Position numbers and translations under genes: made by a program
Notes under the pieces: generated by a model
Databases searched by the model: none
Seen by the model: the letters and a program-made list of their open reading frames with translations, nothing else
What the model was told of the DNA's origin: nothing
Origin: an uncultured Marinoscillum sp.
GTDB lineage: Bacteria; Bacteroidota; Bacteroidia; Cytophagales; MED-G16
DNA: 40,573 nucleotides
Reading direction: 5' to 3'
NCBI GenBank assembly: GCA_902523065.1
Contig: CABYXZ010000003.1
Coordinates: 1-40,573 of the forward strand
Part shown: positions 26,501 through 34,854 of the stretch, one piece after another
How positions within the stretch are numbered: position 1 is the first letter of the stretch
How the letters are laid out: every line of letters starts with the position of its first letter

Positions 26501-26828
26501 TTGTAGTAATTCCTCCATTTATGGGCATAGTATAAATTTCTGTTGGACCCTCATAGCTGGCTGAATAGGCTAGGGTTTTGCCATCTGGAGAGATGTTTGC
26601 ATATCTTTCTTCTTCTGGGTGGGTTGTTAAACGTTGTGCTAAACCTCCATTAACTGACACTTTCCAAATATCACCTTCTGAGGTAAAGACAATTGTGTTA
26701 TCATGAATATCAGGATATTGATAATAACCTCTAAAACCTTGTGCATTGAGAATTGATGTATTAATTGAATTAAATAAAATTATAACTGAAAAAAATAACT
26801 TTATATAGTTTTTAAATCTATTATTCAT
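23577..26828 (-). CDS. Tricorn-type protease homologue (PD40 propellers, PDZ, S41)
   Basis: 1083 residues. A signal peptide (ending near LNAQG) is followed by PD40 blades (GDIWKVSVNGG, ISPDGKTLAYSA, WSPDSKWLAFV, WSPDGKFIYFLSD), forming two propellers to about residue 680. A tricorn core domain with the catalytic-type His743 (SALHTAARGGD), a PDZ domain (DVKEGDVITKVNGRDA, about 800-860) and an S41 peptidase domain follow. The nucleophile is Ser965 in TYSDGEA, with Asp966, and Glu1028 in RGYEPD completes the tricorn-like set. It probably degrades peptides in the periplasm or outside the cell. The gene is 28 bp downstream of mnmE on the same strand. Confidence 0.95.
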   Translation of the reverse strand: MNNRFKNYIKLFFSVIILFNSINTSILNAQGFRGYYQYPDIHDNTIVFTSEGDIWKVSVNGGLAQRLTTHPEEERYANISPDGKTLAYSASYEGPTEIYTMPINGGITTRWTYESETSSVTNWSSDNKIIYQTQAYNKLPDEQLVTIDLKTKIKSVVPLYQASEGTQNEKGDWIFIRPADHGDAAKRYVGGTARQIWKFDGKNEAVKLTNDYDGESHKPMWYDGRVFFISDRDGIMNIWSMDSDGNNLEQHTKHKEYDVRYANIHDGKIVYQHAADIWLLDVSTGSYNKINISLASDLDQLREKWDENPSRYITSVSSDPNGENIVVTARGRVFVVPVKTGRTISFTDNKGVRYRDAIFSHDGKEIITLSDESGEFEFVKLNSTGSDNQTKITKNGTTLRYQGIPSPDGKWIAYDDLESNMYILDIKTGESKKISSNNEGIRDFSWSPDSKWLAFVQTAFNSMSQIVVYNIRDESKFNLTTDRANSFSVKWSPDGKFIYFLSDRSFTTLVGSPWGTRQPEPYWDASEKLYHVSLEKGTRSPFREDDELMEKSEDKKQKNKENKVVVSIDKEGIQSRIEEVPVSAGNYSYIDLNDKAIYIMSRETGIYANSNIKVLSISNEDIKLNDMASDISGFELTQDGKKILIRKGRSYFMTRAGTGKANLSDSRISFSGWKFSINPREDWKQIYKDAWRMERDYFYDKNMHGVDWDKMYKKYLPLVDRVTTRNELNDVISRLIGELSALHTAARGGDLRSDNKNIQVASLGAETTRDEANGGYRIDYIYRVDPDYPNRKSVLDDPFLDVKEGDVITKVNGRDALSSIDIGELIRNEANKQVKLTIKRDNKSKDIIVKPQSNEFWLRYEDWEYSNRIKVDKASNEEIGYIHLYAMGSANISQFYREFYPAFNRKGLIIDVRYNWGGNIDSFILSKLIRSSWMFWKGRSGEPYWNMPYSFRGHIVVLVNENTYSDGEALAEGFKQLGLGTTIGMRTWGGQIWLNSSNRQSDGGLARAPMIGVYGNNGDWLIEGRGYEPDIVLDNLPHETYNGKDAQLEAAIDLLKKKILEDPRDVPKVPAYPDKSFKNNRKE

Positions 26829-26856
26829 AATTATTGTTTTTTAATTAATATTTTAA

Positions 26857-28221
26857 TTATTTACCGATACAGAATTTACTAAAAATATTACCAAGAATTT
26901 CATCATTCGTAACTTCTCCAGTTATTTGTCCTAAATTATCAAGTGCATATTTTATATCCAATGCTAATAGGTCTGTATTTGATCTATTTTCTAGATTTTC
27001 TTTTACATTATCAATTGATTTCCTGACATTTATTAATGTATTGTAATGTCTCTCATTTATCATTACCTCACAATCATCGTCAATAATATTATCTTTTATA
27101 AATTGATTCAAAAGGTTTTTTAGTTTATTGATATCTTTCTTTTTCATAGATGATATTATGATGAAGTCATTCTTTTCAAAATATTTTGTAATTATACTTT
27201 CTACTTTCAAATCACTTTTATTACCTATTATTATCAAGTTTTTGTTTTGTAGGTAATCCTCTGATAACTCAATCTCCACTGATTTTATGTTAGTTTTATT
27301 AAGATCAAAAACGTATAATATAATTGATGAATCCTTAATTTTTTCAAGTGCTTTGTTTATTCCTATACTTTCTACTTTATCATTTGTATCTCGTAATCCT
27401 GCTGTATCTGTAAATCTTACAATATTATTTCCAATTGTAATCGTATCTTCAATTAAATCTCTTGTTGTTCCTGGAATCTCTGATACAATAGCCTTATCAT
27501 CATCAAGTAGAGAGTTGAGTAGGGTAGATTTTCCTACATTTGGTTTTCCTAATATAATTACATTTATTCCATCCTTTACTGCATTATTTAGTTTAAAACT
27601 CTCAATCAGCACTTTACAAAAATCATCAATTTCATTAATTAGATTAGTAAGTTTTTCTCTATTTGCAAACTCAACGTCTTCTTCAGAAAAGTCAAGCTCA
27701 AGTTCAAGTAAACTTGACAGATTAATTAAATCTGTTCTTAAAATTTTTATTTTTTCTGAAAAAACTCCTTTAAGATGATTAATAGCAATTTTGTGAGCAT
27801 TTTCCGATTTGCCTGAAATTAAATCTGAGACTGCCTCAGCCTGAGAAAGGTCAATATTTCCATTTAAAAAAGATCTAAATGTGAATTCTCCTTTTTCTGC
27901 AGTTCTTGCACCTAAATCTATTAAGGAAAGGATTATTTTTTTTATAATTATTTCTGATCCGTGACATGATATTTCAACAATATTTTCTTTTGTGTAAGAT
28001 CTTGGTTCTTTGAATATGCTGATAATCACCTCGTCTATTATAACTTTATCATAAATAATACTTCCAAAATGAAGTGTATGAGAATCAACTTTATTTAAAT
28101 CTTTTGAAGGAAAAATATTATTTACTATATCAATTGAATTTTTACCTGAAACTCTTATAACAGCGGTAGGACCTACTCCTTGTGGTGTAGATTGAGAAAC
28201 TATAGTGTCATTAATATTCAT
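26857..28221 (-). CDS. mnmE: tRNA modification GTPase MnmE
   Basis: 454 residues, the family's usual length. The N-terminal domain (DTIVSQSTPQGVGPTAVIRVSG, residues 5-26) binds a folate cofactor. A helical domain follows, with the G domain inserted: G1 GKPNVGKS (225-232), the G2 region IPGTTRD, G3 DTAGLRD (272-278) and G4 GNKSDL. The C-terminus is FCIGK with the conserved Cys451. With MnmG it makes the cmnm5 modification of wobble U34 in several tRNAs. It lies 28 bp ahead of the tricorn-like gene and 73 bp after the ZIP gene. Confidence 0.98.
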   Translation of the reverse strand: MNINDTIVSQSTPQGVGPTAVIRVSGKNSIDIVNNIFPSKDLNKVDSHTLHFGSIIYDKVIIDEVIISIFKEPRSYTKENIVEISCHGSEIIIKKIILSLIDLGARTAEKGEFTFRSFLNGNIDLSQAEAVSDLISGKSENAHKIAINHLKGVFSEKIKILRTDLINLSSLLELELDFSEEDVEFANREKLTNLINEIDDFCKVLIESFKLNNAVKDGINVIILGKPNVGKSTLLNSLLDDDKAIVSEIPGTTRDLIEDTITIGNNIVRFTDTAGLRDTNDKVESIGINKALEKIKDSSIILYVFDLNKTNIKSVEIELSEDYLQNKNLIIIGNKSDLKVESIITKYFEKNDFIIISSMKKKDINKLKNLLNQFIKDNIIDDDCEVMINERHYNTLINVRKSIDNVKENLENRSNTDLLALDIKYALDNLGQITGEVTNDEILGNIFSKFCIGK

Positions 28222-28294
28222 TGGAGGGTAAAAATACTAAAAGAGAAATTATATAGTCTAGATATGAAAGAATGTTTTAACACATTGAATTTAT

Positions 28295-29143
28295 TTATCC
28301 TAAAGCAACATCTAGGCTCATCATTACAATAAATCCTACAATTAGACCCATTGTAGCTAAATCAACATTTCCCCCTCTGTGACTCTCTGGAATAACCTCC
28401 TCAACAACTATAAAAATCATAGCTCCTGCCGCAAAAGCTAAGGCATATGGTAAAATTGGATAAACTAATATTACAAAAGCAGCACCAATTACTGCAAATA
28501 TTGGTTCTACTATTGCTGATAATTGACCCCATTTCCAAGAGTTAAATTTACTAAAACCAGCTCTTCTCAGAGGCATTGATACAGCAAAGCCCTCAGGGAA
28601 ATTTTGTATTCCTATTCCAAGCCCAAGAGCAACTGCAGAGCCAATTGAAAACACCGAAGCAAAATCTTGTGTAGCTAATGCACCAAAAGCTACACCAACC
28701 GCTAAACCCTCAGGAATATTATGAATTGCAATTGCTAATACAAGTAAAGATGTTTTTTTGAGATCTGTTTTTGGACCTTCTGCCTCTTCAATTTTACCAA
28801 AAATATGAAGATGAGGTATAGATTTATCAAGGAAATACATAAAAACTGCACCTAGAAAAAAACCTATTGCAGGAGGTAGAAAAGAAGGTAGTGTAGATAA
28901 ACCTAATTCATTTTGAATTTCAACTGCAGAAATTGCAGGTGATAATAACGACCAAAAACTGGCAGCAATCATTACACCTCCAGTAAATCCTAATGCTGCG
29001 TCTAAAAACTTTCTATTAGTCGTTTTGAAGAAAAAAACTAGACCAGCTCCTATAGCAGTAAGAATCCAGGTGAATAATCCAGCATATAATGCCTGAATTA
29101 TTGAAGATGATTGTGAGGCAAAAAATTCAACTATTGTATTCAT
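28295..29143 (-). CDS. ZIP family metal transporter (GufA-like)
   Basis: 282 residues with about eight membrane helices. Metal-site motifs are AIHNIPEGLAVGVAFG and GIQNFPEGFAVSMPL, the paired H/Q-N-x-P-E-G elements of the GufA branch of ZIP proteins, and a later FIVVEEVIPESHRGG. It moves divalent metal (Zn2+, Fe2+ or Mn2+) into the cytoplasm. A histidine-containing loop (SIPHLHIFGKIEEAEGP) lies between helices 3 and 4. It starts 3 bp after the DtxR-family regulator gene, so metal-dependent control of the pair is likely. Confidence 0.93.
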   Translation of the reverse strand: MNTIVEFFASQSSSIIQALYAGLFTWILTAIGAGLVFFFKTTNRKFLDAALGFTGGVMIAASFWSLLSPAISAVEIQNELGLSTLPSFLPPAIGFFLGAVFMYFLDKSIPHLHIFGKIEEAEGPKTDLKKTSLLVLAIAIHNIPEGLAVGVAFGALATQDFASVFSIGSAVALGLGIGIQNFPEGFAVSMPLRRAGFSKFNSWKWGQLSAIVEPIFAVIGAAFVILVYPILPYALAFAAGAMIFIVVEEVIPESHRGGNVDLATMGLIVGFIVMMSLDVALG

Positions 29144-29146
29144 TTT

Positions 29147-29815
29147 TTAAACTTTTGTTATTTTAATATTTTCAGCAACAACTTTAGAAATTATTACTGA
29201 TCTGTTATTAATAAATATTTCAATAGAACTATCATATTCAATTTTATCAATAAGCTTTATTTCTGTACCTATTTCAATTTTTAATTTATTTAGAAGATTA
29301 AAAAACTCTTCATCCTCATTTATAATCCTGGATACAATACCTTTTTGACCAATATTTAAGTCAGAGATTGAAATTTTATCTACAAAATCAATCTCACCTA
29401 ACTTGTTTGGAATTGGATCGCCATGTGGATCTATTTTAGGGTATTTTAAATATTTATCTAAATTATCTATTAGTTGGTCTGAAGAGACATGTTCTAGCTC
29501 TTCAGCAACTTCATGTATTTCATCCCATTTAAAATTTAATTTTTCGTACAAGAAAACTTCCCACAGCCTATGTTTTCTAATTATTTGCAATGCAATCTTA
29601 ATTCCATTCTTTGATATTTTTGATCCCTTATACTTCTGATGATATATCAAATTTTTTTTTGATAATTTTTTTATCATATCTGTTACTGATGCTGGTTCTA
29701 TATTTAATATCTTTGAGATAGAGTTGGTTGTAACAAGTTTACTACCAGAGTCTGATAAATTATATATTGATTTGAGGTAGTTTTCTTCGGACTTAGAAAG
29801 TATTAAATTAGTCAT
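29147..29815 (-). CDS. DtxR/MntR-family metal-dependent repressor
   Basis: 222 residues. A winged helix at 1-65 (LSKSEENYLKSIYNLSD, ISKILNIEPASVTDMIKKL) is followed by the metal-binding and dimerisation domain (HRLWEVFLYEKLNFKWDEIHEVAEELEH, then IDPHGDPIPN). The C-terminal 70 residues form a FeoA/SH3-like domain. Conserved Glu/His residues in HEVAEELEH support metal sensing. It is the first gene of a dtxR-zip operon and has a candidate operator 14 bp upstream of its start, so autorepression under metal-replete conditions is probable. Whether it senses Mn, Fe or Zn is not clear. Confidence 0.93.
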   Translation of the reverse strand: MTNLILSKSEENYLKSIYNLSDSGSKLVTTNSISKILNIEPASVTDMIKKLSKKNLIYHQKYKGSKISKNGIKIALQIIRKHRLWEVFLYEKLNFKWDEIHEVAEELEHVSSDQLIDNLDKYLKYPKIDPHGDPIPNKLGEIDFVDKISISDLNIGQKGIVSRIINEDEEFFNLLNKLKIEIGTEIKLIDKIEYDSSIEIFINNRSVIISKVVAENIKITKV

Positions 29816-29828
29816 AACATAAAAATAT

Positions 29829-29844
29829 TTTAGTCGTACCTAAA
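29829..29844. promoter_or_regulatory. Candidate DtxR-family operator
   Basis: TTTAG-TCGTAC-CTAAA has perfect 5-bp arms. Read on the minus strand it is TTTAGGTACGACTAAA, close to the TTAGG...CTAA pattern of DtxR/MntR/SirR-type sites. It lies in the 47-bp divergent region between dtxR (14 bp from its start) and the TPR lipoprotein (18 bp from its start), so one site could control both. Confidence 0.5.
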
Positions 29845-29862
29845 TTAATTAATATACACGAA

Positions 29863-30447
29863 ATGAGATTAATAATTTTAATATTTTTTGCACTGATTTC
29901 TTGTACTAGTGATGATTCTAGGATGGGAGATCAAATGTATTCAAATAAAAATTATGAGGAGGCAATTAAGTTATATACTGAGGGTCTGAAATTAAGACCC
30001 AATGATATTAAGTCATTATATAGAAGAGCTAGATCGTATGAGGAACTTAAAATTTACGACAAAGCCGTTTCTGATTTTAATAAAATTTTAGAGATTGATA
30101 AGGAAAATGTTAACGCTTTACTTAGTCTTTCCGTAAATTCATTAAGAAATAAAGATTATTTAAGTGGTGAATCATACTCAAAAAAGGCTATTAAATTAAA
30201 TCCTGATTTAGATCAAGCACATTTCCTGTTAGGAAGATCACTACAATATCAAGGACTTTTCAACGACGCAATGAAGTCATTTAAAACCTCAATTTCATTA
30301 AACTCAAATAATTCTGAAACATACTATCACATGGGTTTAATTTATCTAAAACTAGATGATTCAAATAACGCGTGCAAAAACTTTAAAACATCTGCATCGT
30401 TAGAAAATGTGAAGGCAATAAGTCTATCAAAAAAATATTGTGATTAA
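29863..30447 (+). CDS. TPR-repeat lipoprotein
   Basis: 194 residues. Lipobox ALISC gives a lipidated Cys14, followed by TSDDSR. Four to five tetratricopeptide repeats fill the rest: GDQMYSNKNYEEAIKLYTEGL, YRRARSYEELKIYDKAVSDFN, SVNSLRNKDYLSGESYSKKA, FLLGRSLQYQGLFNDAMKSF and YHMGLIYLKLDDSNNACKNF. It is probably a scaffold for protein-protein contacts in the periplasm. It shares the DtxR-type candidate operator region and its stop touches the msrA start, suggesting an operon. Confidence 0.88.
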   Translation: MRLIILIFFALISCTSDDSRMGDQMYSNKNYEEAIKLYTEGLKLRPNDIKSLYRRARSYEELKIYDKAVSDFNKILEIDKENVNALLSLSVNSLRNKDYLSGESYSKKAIKLNPDLDQAHFLLGRSLQYQGLFNDAMKSFKTSISLNSNNSETYYHMGLIYLKLDDSNNACKNFKTSASLENVKAISLSKKYCD

Positions 30448-31020
30448 ATGAAACTCTTATTTATAATTCTAAATTTTATAGTTATGGAAAACAAGACTGC
30501 TACTTTTGGATCTGGTTGTTTTTGGTGTACTGAAGCTATTTTTGAACTTGTTGAAGGTGTTGAAAGTGTCGAGTCTGGTTATTCTGCTGGAAAAACTGAA
30601 AATCCTACATACAAAGAAGTTACATCCGGGAAGACAAATCATGCAGAAGTTGTGAATATTGAATACGATCCATCTAAAGTATCTTATGCTGAACTTCTCG
30701 AGATATTTTGGAGAACTCACGACCCAACAACCTTAAATAGACAAGGTGCTGATGTAGGAACCCAGTACAGATCAATTATCTTGTATCATGACTCAGAACA
30801 GAAAGAATTATCTGAGAAGATAATGAAAGAATTAGATAACTCTGGCTCATGGGATAGTCCCATAGTAACACAAATTGAAAAGTTTGAAAAGTTTTATACT
30901 GCTGAAAATTATCATCAAGATTACTACAAGCTCAATCCTAATAATGGATACTGTGCGTATGTAATAGCACCTAAAATTGATAAGTTTAAAAAGATTTTTA
31001 ATACCTATTTAAAAAATTAA
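30448..31020 (+). CDS. msrA: Peptide-methionine (S)-S-oxide reductase
   Basis: 190 residues from the ATG directly after the TPR stop, or 178 from the ATG at 30484. The catalytic motif GSGCFWCTEA contains the nucleophile Cys24. Other family features are ESGYSAGKTENPTYKEV, NHAEVVNIEYDP, FWRTHDPTTLNRQGADVGTQYRS and ENYHQDYY. It repairs methionine-S-sulfoxide in proteins. The extra first 12 residues (MKLLFIILNFIV) are hydrophobic but lack a signal-peptidase site, so the shorter cytoplasmic form is quite possible; the abutting stop/start favours coupling at 30448. Confidence 0.96.
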   Translation: MKLLFIILNFIVMENKTATFGSGCFWCTEAIFELVEGVESVESGYSAGKTENPTYKEVTSGKTNHAEVVNIEYDPSKVSYAELLEIFWRTHDPTTLNRQGADVGTQYRSIILYHDSEQKELSEKIMKELDNSGSWDSPIVTQIEKFEKFYTAENYHQDYYKLNPNNGYCAYVIAPKIDKFKKIFNTYLKN

Positions 31021-31183
31021 TATTATTCGCTTATCTCTTTTATGATTTTCATAATTTAAGTATCAATTTTTATTTCATTTTTGAAGAGATTGTATTTTTT
31101 TATTCTTTTAACCTTATTGAGGATTAGATTTATTTATTACTTAAAATAAATTTAATATTTTACAAAAAATTTAATTTATAAAC
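31021..31183. other. AT-rich intergenic region upstream of glnA
   Basis: This 163-bp stretch between msrA and glnA has no open frame of note and no exact TAnnTTTG element. It contains poly-T runs and a weak inverted repeat (TTTATTT ... AAATAAA, about 31128-31150). It probably includes the glnA promoter, but I cannot place it. Confidence 0.5.
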
Positions 31184-32194
31184 ATGTCACAAAAATCAAA
31201 ACTCGAATATATATGGCTTGATGGTTTTAAGCCTACACAAAGTCTAAGAAGTAAAACAATGGTAAGGAGAGATTTTAAAGGTAATCTAGATGAATGTCCT
31301 ATGTGGTCATTTGATGGAAGTTCAACACAGCAAGCAGATGGGAATGATTCTGATTGTCTCTTAAAACCAGTAGCAATTTTTCCTGATCCTGATAGATCTA
31401 ATGGATTTCTAGTTATGACTGAGGTGTTGAATGCTGATGGTAGTCCTCACGCAACTAATGGTAGGGCAACTATAGATGATGATGACAATGATTTTTGGTT
31501 TGGTTTTGAACAAGAATATTTCTTAATTGACCCACTTACTAATCTACCTCTAGGGTTTCCTGATAACGGTTATCCTGAACCTCAAGGTCAGTACTATTGT
31601 AGTGTGGGTGCAAAAAATACTTTTGGAAGAGAATGTATTGAAGAACATCTAGACCAGTGCTTAGAGGCAGGAATTAATGTTGAAGGTATAAATGCAGAAG
31701 TTGCTACAGGTCAGTGGGAATATCAGATTTTTGCTAAGGGAGCCAAAAATGCTGGTGACCAAGTCTGGGTTGCAAGATATTTAGCTGAAAGAAATGCTGA
31801 AAAATATGGATTAGCTATTGATCTACATCCGAAACCAGTAAAAGGAGATTGGAATGGGTCAGGTATGCACGCTAACTTCTCAAACGAAGTTATGAGAACA
31901 TCAGGTGATGAGAAAATATTCAATAAGATATGTGAAGAATTTGGAAAAAATATATCTAAGCACATTGATGTATACGGTGCAGATAATGATCAAAGACTAA
32001 CTGGATTACACGAAACTCAATCAATTGATAAGTTTTCATACGGAGTATCTGATAGGGGTGCGTCAATAAGAATTCCTATAGGTACAGTTGAAGATGGTTG
32101 GAAGGGTAGACTTGAAGATAGGAGACCTGCATCTAATGGTGATCCCTACAAGATAGCATCAGTAATTGTATCTACTACCAAGGCAGCTCTATAG
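31184..32194 (+). CDS. glnA: Glutamine synthetase, type II (GSII)
   Basis: 336 residues, far shorter than type I (about 470) or type III (about 700) and matching the GSII class best known from eukaryotes and also found in some bacteria. Landmarks are LEYIWLDGF, PMWSFDGSST, WFGFEQEYFL (metal Glu residues), GQYYCSVGA, GQWEYQIF, the ATP-site DWNGSGMHANFS and GVSDRGASIRIP, and GRLEDRRPASNGDPY. It makes glutamine from glutamate, ammonia and ATP. GSII lacks the adenylylation loop of type I, so control must be transcriptional or by other means. It follows a 163-bp gap and probably has its own promoter. Confidence 0.97.
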   Translation: MSQKSKLEYIWLDGFKPTQSLRSKTMVRRDFKGNLDECPMWSFDGSSTQQADGNDSDCLLKPVAIFPDPDRSNGFLVMTEVLNADGSPHATNGRATIDDDDNDFWFGFEQEYFLIDPLTNLPLGFPDNGYPEPQGQYYCSVGAKNTFGRECIEEHLDQCLEAGINVEGINAEVATGQWEYQIFAKGAKNAGDQVWVARYLAERNAEKYGLAIDLHPKPVKGDWNGSGMHANFSNEVMRTSGDEKIFNKICEEFGKNISKHIDVYGADNDQRLTGLHETQSIDKFSYGVSDRGASIRIPIGTVEDGWKGRLEDRRPASNGDPYKIASVIVSTTKAAL

Positions 32195-32218
32195 ATTATA
32201 TTTTATTAGATTTGCCAA

Positions 32219-33481
32219 GTGAAGCGATCTAATAAGCTCTCTATTTTTTTTAAAACCTTTCTCTGGAATATTTCTGAGGCCTTTTCATCTATAAAGTCTA
32301 ATAAGCTGAGAGTTCTGTTGACTTCCACTATAATATCAATAGGAATATCATCCCTCGTAGGTATTTTGACATCAATTGATGGAATTCAGCAGTCTGTTTC
32401 TAGTAGCTTTTCTGAACTTGGTTCAAATAGTTTCTATATCAGAAGTCTAAGAAATGATAGAGGTAAAGAATCAGGAGTAATTAAAAAAAATTATCCTATA
32501 ATCAAGTATAGAGAAGCTAAAGACTTTATTAGCAGGTACGATGGGTCAGGAATAGCCTCGATAAGTACAAGGGTTACCCCAATAGCTGAGTTAAAATATA
32601 AGTCTGAAATAACTAACCCCAATGTTGTGGTAGATGCAGGGGATCATAATTATATGGTTACAACACAAAAAGAAATTATATCAGGTAGAAATTTCACGCA
32701 AACTGAAAATAAAAATGGAAATTTTGTTACCATTATTGGCTCGAGAATAAAATCAACACTTTTCAAAAATAATGAAGACCCAATAAATAAATTCATAACA
32801 GCCAGAGGTAATAAATTCAAGGTTATAGGAGTTTTAGGTGAGCAAGGAAGTTCTTTTGGTCCTGGGGGAGATAATTTAATTATTATACCAATTGAAACTT
32901 CAAGAAAACTTAAACCATCCTCCAGATATGAAATTACTGTTCTTGTAAACGAACTTGATAAAGTCTCTAATGATATTGACTATTCTAGAGGCTTATTTAA
33001 ATTAATTAGAAGAGATTTAATAGGCTCTGAAGATTCATTTGAGATTGGTAAAAATGAATCCTTGAATGAAAACTTAGGAGAAATAACTGGATATCTTAAA
33101 ATTGGAGGTTTTACAATAGGCTTTATTACCTTACTAGGAGCATCAATTGGGTTAATGAATATAATGTTAGTTTCGGTAACAGAGAGGACAAGAGAAATTG
33201 GTGTCAGAAAGTCAATAGGAGCAACGCCAAATATTATTAAAAATCAATTTCTTTTGGAATCTATATTAATATGTTTAATTGGAGGTGTTGGTGGAATTAT
33301 ATTGGGGATGTTATTTGGTAATTTGGTAACAATATATATAGGAGGAGGTAGTTTTATTATTCCGTGGCTCTGGATATTGGTCTCACTTATAATAAGTACC
33401 ATAGTAGGAATTATAAGTGGATATTTACCTGCAAAAAAAGCTAGTGAATTAGATCCAATCGAATCTCTAAGATTTGAATAA
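32219..33481 (+). CDS. MacB/FtsX-type ABC transporter permease
   Basis: 420 residues from a GTG start. The pattern is one membrane helix (SNKLRVLLTSTIISIGISSLVGILTS, residues 27-52), a large periplasmic MacB_PCD-like domain (about 53-285), then three helices of the FtsX domain: GFTIGFITLLGASIGLMNIMLVSVTERTREIGVRKSIGA and the C-terminal pair ending PAKKASELDPIESLRFE. Relatives form tripartite efflux pumps or lipoprotein/toxin exporters with a MacB-type ATPase. No ATPase gene is adjacent, so its partner must be elsewhere. It begins 24 bp after glnA and meets the SNF transporter tail to tail with a 2-bp gap. Confidence 0.92.
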   Translation: MKRSNKLSIFFKTFLWNISEAFSSIKSNKLRVLLTSTIISIGISSLVGILTSIDGIQQSVSSSFSELGSNSFYIRSLRNDRGKESGVIKKNYPIIKYREAKDFISRYDGSGIASISTRVTPIAELKYKSEITNPNVVVDAGDHNYMVTTQKEIISGRNFTQTENKNGNFVTIIGSRIKSTLFKNNEDPINKFITARGNKFKVIGVLGEQGSSFGPGGDNLIIIPIETSRKLKPSSRYEITVLVNELDKVSNDIDYSRGLFKLIRRDLIGSEDSFEIGKNESLNENLGEITGYLKIGGFTIGFITLLGASIGLMNIMLVSVTERTREIGVRKSIGATPNIIKNQFLLESILICLIGGVGGIILGMLFGNLVTIYIGGGSFIIPWLWILVSLIISTIVGIISGYLPAKKASELDPIESLRFE

Positions 33482-33483
33482 AA

Positions 33484-34854
33484 TTAAAATCCAAAAAATT
33501 TATTAAGGAAAGTCACTACAAAGATAGTTCCCAATATCAGTGGACATATGTAAGAGATAGAAATGTTAATATATTTCTCAACAGAGGAGCCTTTATATCC
33601 AGGATTTCCTTTACTTATCTCCTCTGAAAGGTTTTTCTTTTTCCATATATATGTCACGTACATAGTAATCATAAACCCACCAAAAGGTAAAAGTGTATCG
33701 TTTGATACATCAATAATAAATGTCATAAAGTCTACTGGCTTCTCTGAACCAAAATAAGATATAAACTCACTAAAAAATTCATATTTACCTTGTGAAAGTG
33801 CCGAAGGTATACCAATTAGAAGTATAACAAAAGCAACTATCCACACAGAATATTTTCTATCAATTTTATACTCGTCAACTAAATAACTTACAGGTACTTC
33901 AAGAAGTGAAACGGTTGATGTTATTGCCGCAAAAGATAGTAAAATAAAGAAGGTAGATCCTACAACGATACCAGTAATATCACCTAAATTTTGAAAGATT
34001 TTGGGAAATACCTGAAATATTAATCCAGGTCCACCTTCAGTTTCTATTCCAGATGAAAAGACAAAAGGAAAAATAATTAATCCTGATAAAAAGGCGATTC
34101 CTACATCAGTAAGAGTTATTAGAGCCGCAGAGTTTATAATGTTATTTTTACTATCTACATAACTACCGTAAGTAATTAGCATACCCATACCAAGTGATAA
34201 TGAGAAGAATGCTTGTCCTAGTGCGTTTCCAGCTACAGTTAAATTAATTTGTGAAAAGTCAGGTACTAAATAAAAAATGATTCCGTCAATAGAATTAGGT
34301 AGTGTAAGTGCATATATAATAAGTAGCAGAATGATAACTATTAATGAAGGCATTAATATTTTTGCTGCTTTTTCAATCCCTTTTTCTACTCCTCTAGAGA
34401 CAATAAGAGCTGTAAAGAACATAAATAGAATAGAGTAGACAAAAACATTTTGTATATTATTTACATATGATCCAAAATTATCAGATATTTCAAAATTACC
34501 AGTAATCATCTCAATAACATATCCTAATACCCAACCAGCTACTACTGTGTAAAATGATAATATTAACACACCACATAAAACTCCCATCTTACCAATAAAA
34601 TTCCATTTATTGTGTCCAAGTTCATTAAATGCGCCGATTGCATTTTTATTTGTTTTTCTACCAATGGCTATTTCTGAAACTATTACAGGAAAACATAGGA
34701 TAAAACAGAAAAATAAATACATCATTAGAAATGCAGCACCTCCTCCATTACTTACTTCAAATGGAAATTTCCAAATATTTCCTAAGCCAACAGCAGATCC
34801 TGATGCTGCAAGTATAAAACCAAGTTTTGAATTAAAAGAACCTCTTTTCATCAT
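33484..34854 (-). CDS. Sodium-dependent transporter, SNF (NSS) family
   Basis: 456 residues with about 11-12 membrane helices. The first helix carries the NSS signature (GFILAASGSAVGLGNIWKFPFEVSNGGGAAF) with the Na+-binding unwound segment. Later motifs include SFYTVVAGWVLGY, GQAFFSLSLGMGMLITYGSY and FVFSSGIETEGGPGLIFQVFP. The family imports amino acids or similar compounds with Na+. The start codon overlaps the smc stop by 4 bp (ATGA), so the two are translated from one message although their functions are unrelated. Confidence 0.94.
   Translation of the reverse strand: MMKRGSFNSKLGFILAASGSAVGLGNIWKFPFEVSNGGGAAFLMMYLFFCFILCFPVIVSEIAIGRKTNKNAIGAFNELGHNKWNFIGKMGVLCGVLILSFYTVVAGWVLGYVIEMITGNFEISDNFGSYVNNIQNVFVYSILFMFFTALIVSRGVEKGIEKAAKILMPSLIVIILLLIIYALTLPNSIDGIIFYLVPDFSQINLTVAGNALGQAFFSLSLGMGMLITYGSYVDSKNNIINSAALITLTDVGIAFLSGLIIFPFVFSSGIETEGGPGLIFQVFPKIFQNLGDITGIVVGSTFFILLSFAAITSTVSLLEVPVSYLVDEYKIDRKYSVWIVAFVILLIGIPSALSQGKYEFFSEFISYFGSEKPVDFMTFIIDVSNDTLLPFGGFMITMYVTYIWKKKNLSEEISKGNPGYKGSSVEKYINISISYICPLILGTIFVVTFLNKFFGF

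Noticed and set aside
27287..27778. Open frame of 163 codons antisense to mnmE
   Set aside because: Ser/Leu/Ile-rich translation typical of antisense reading of an AT-rich gene; mnmE on the opposite strand is unambiguous.
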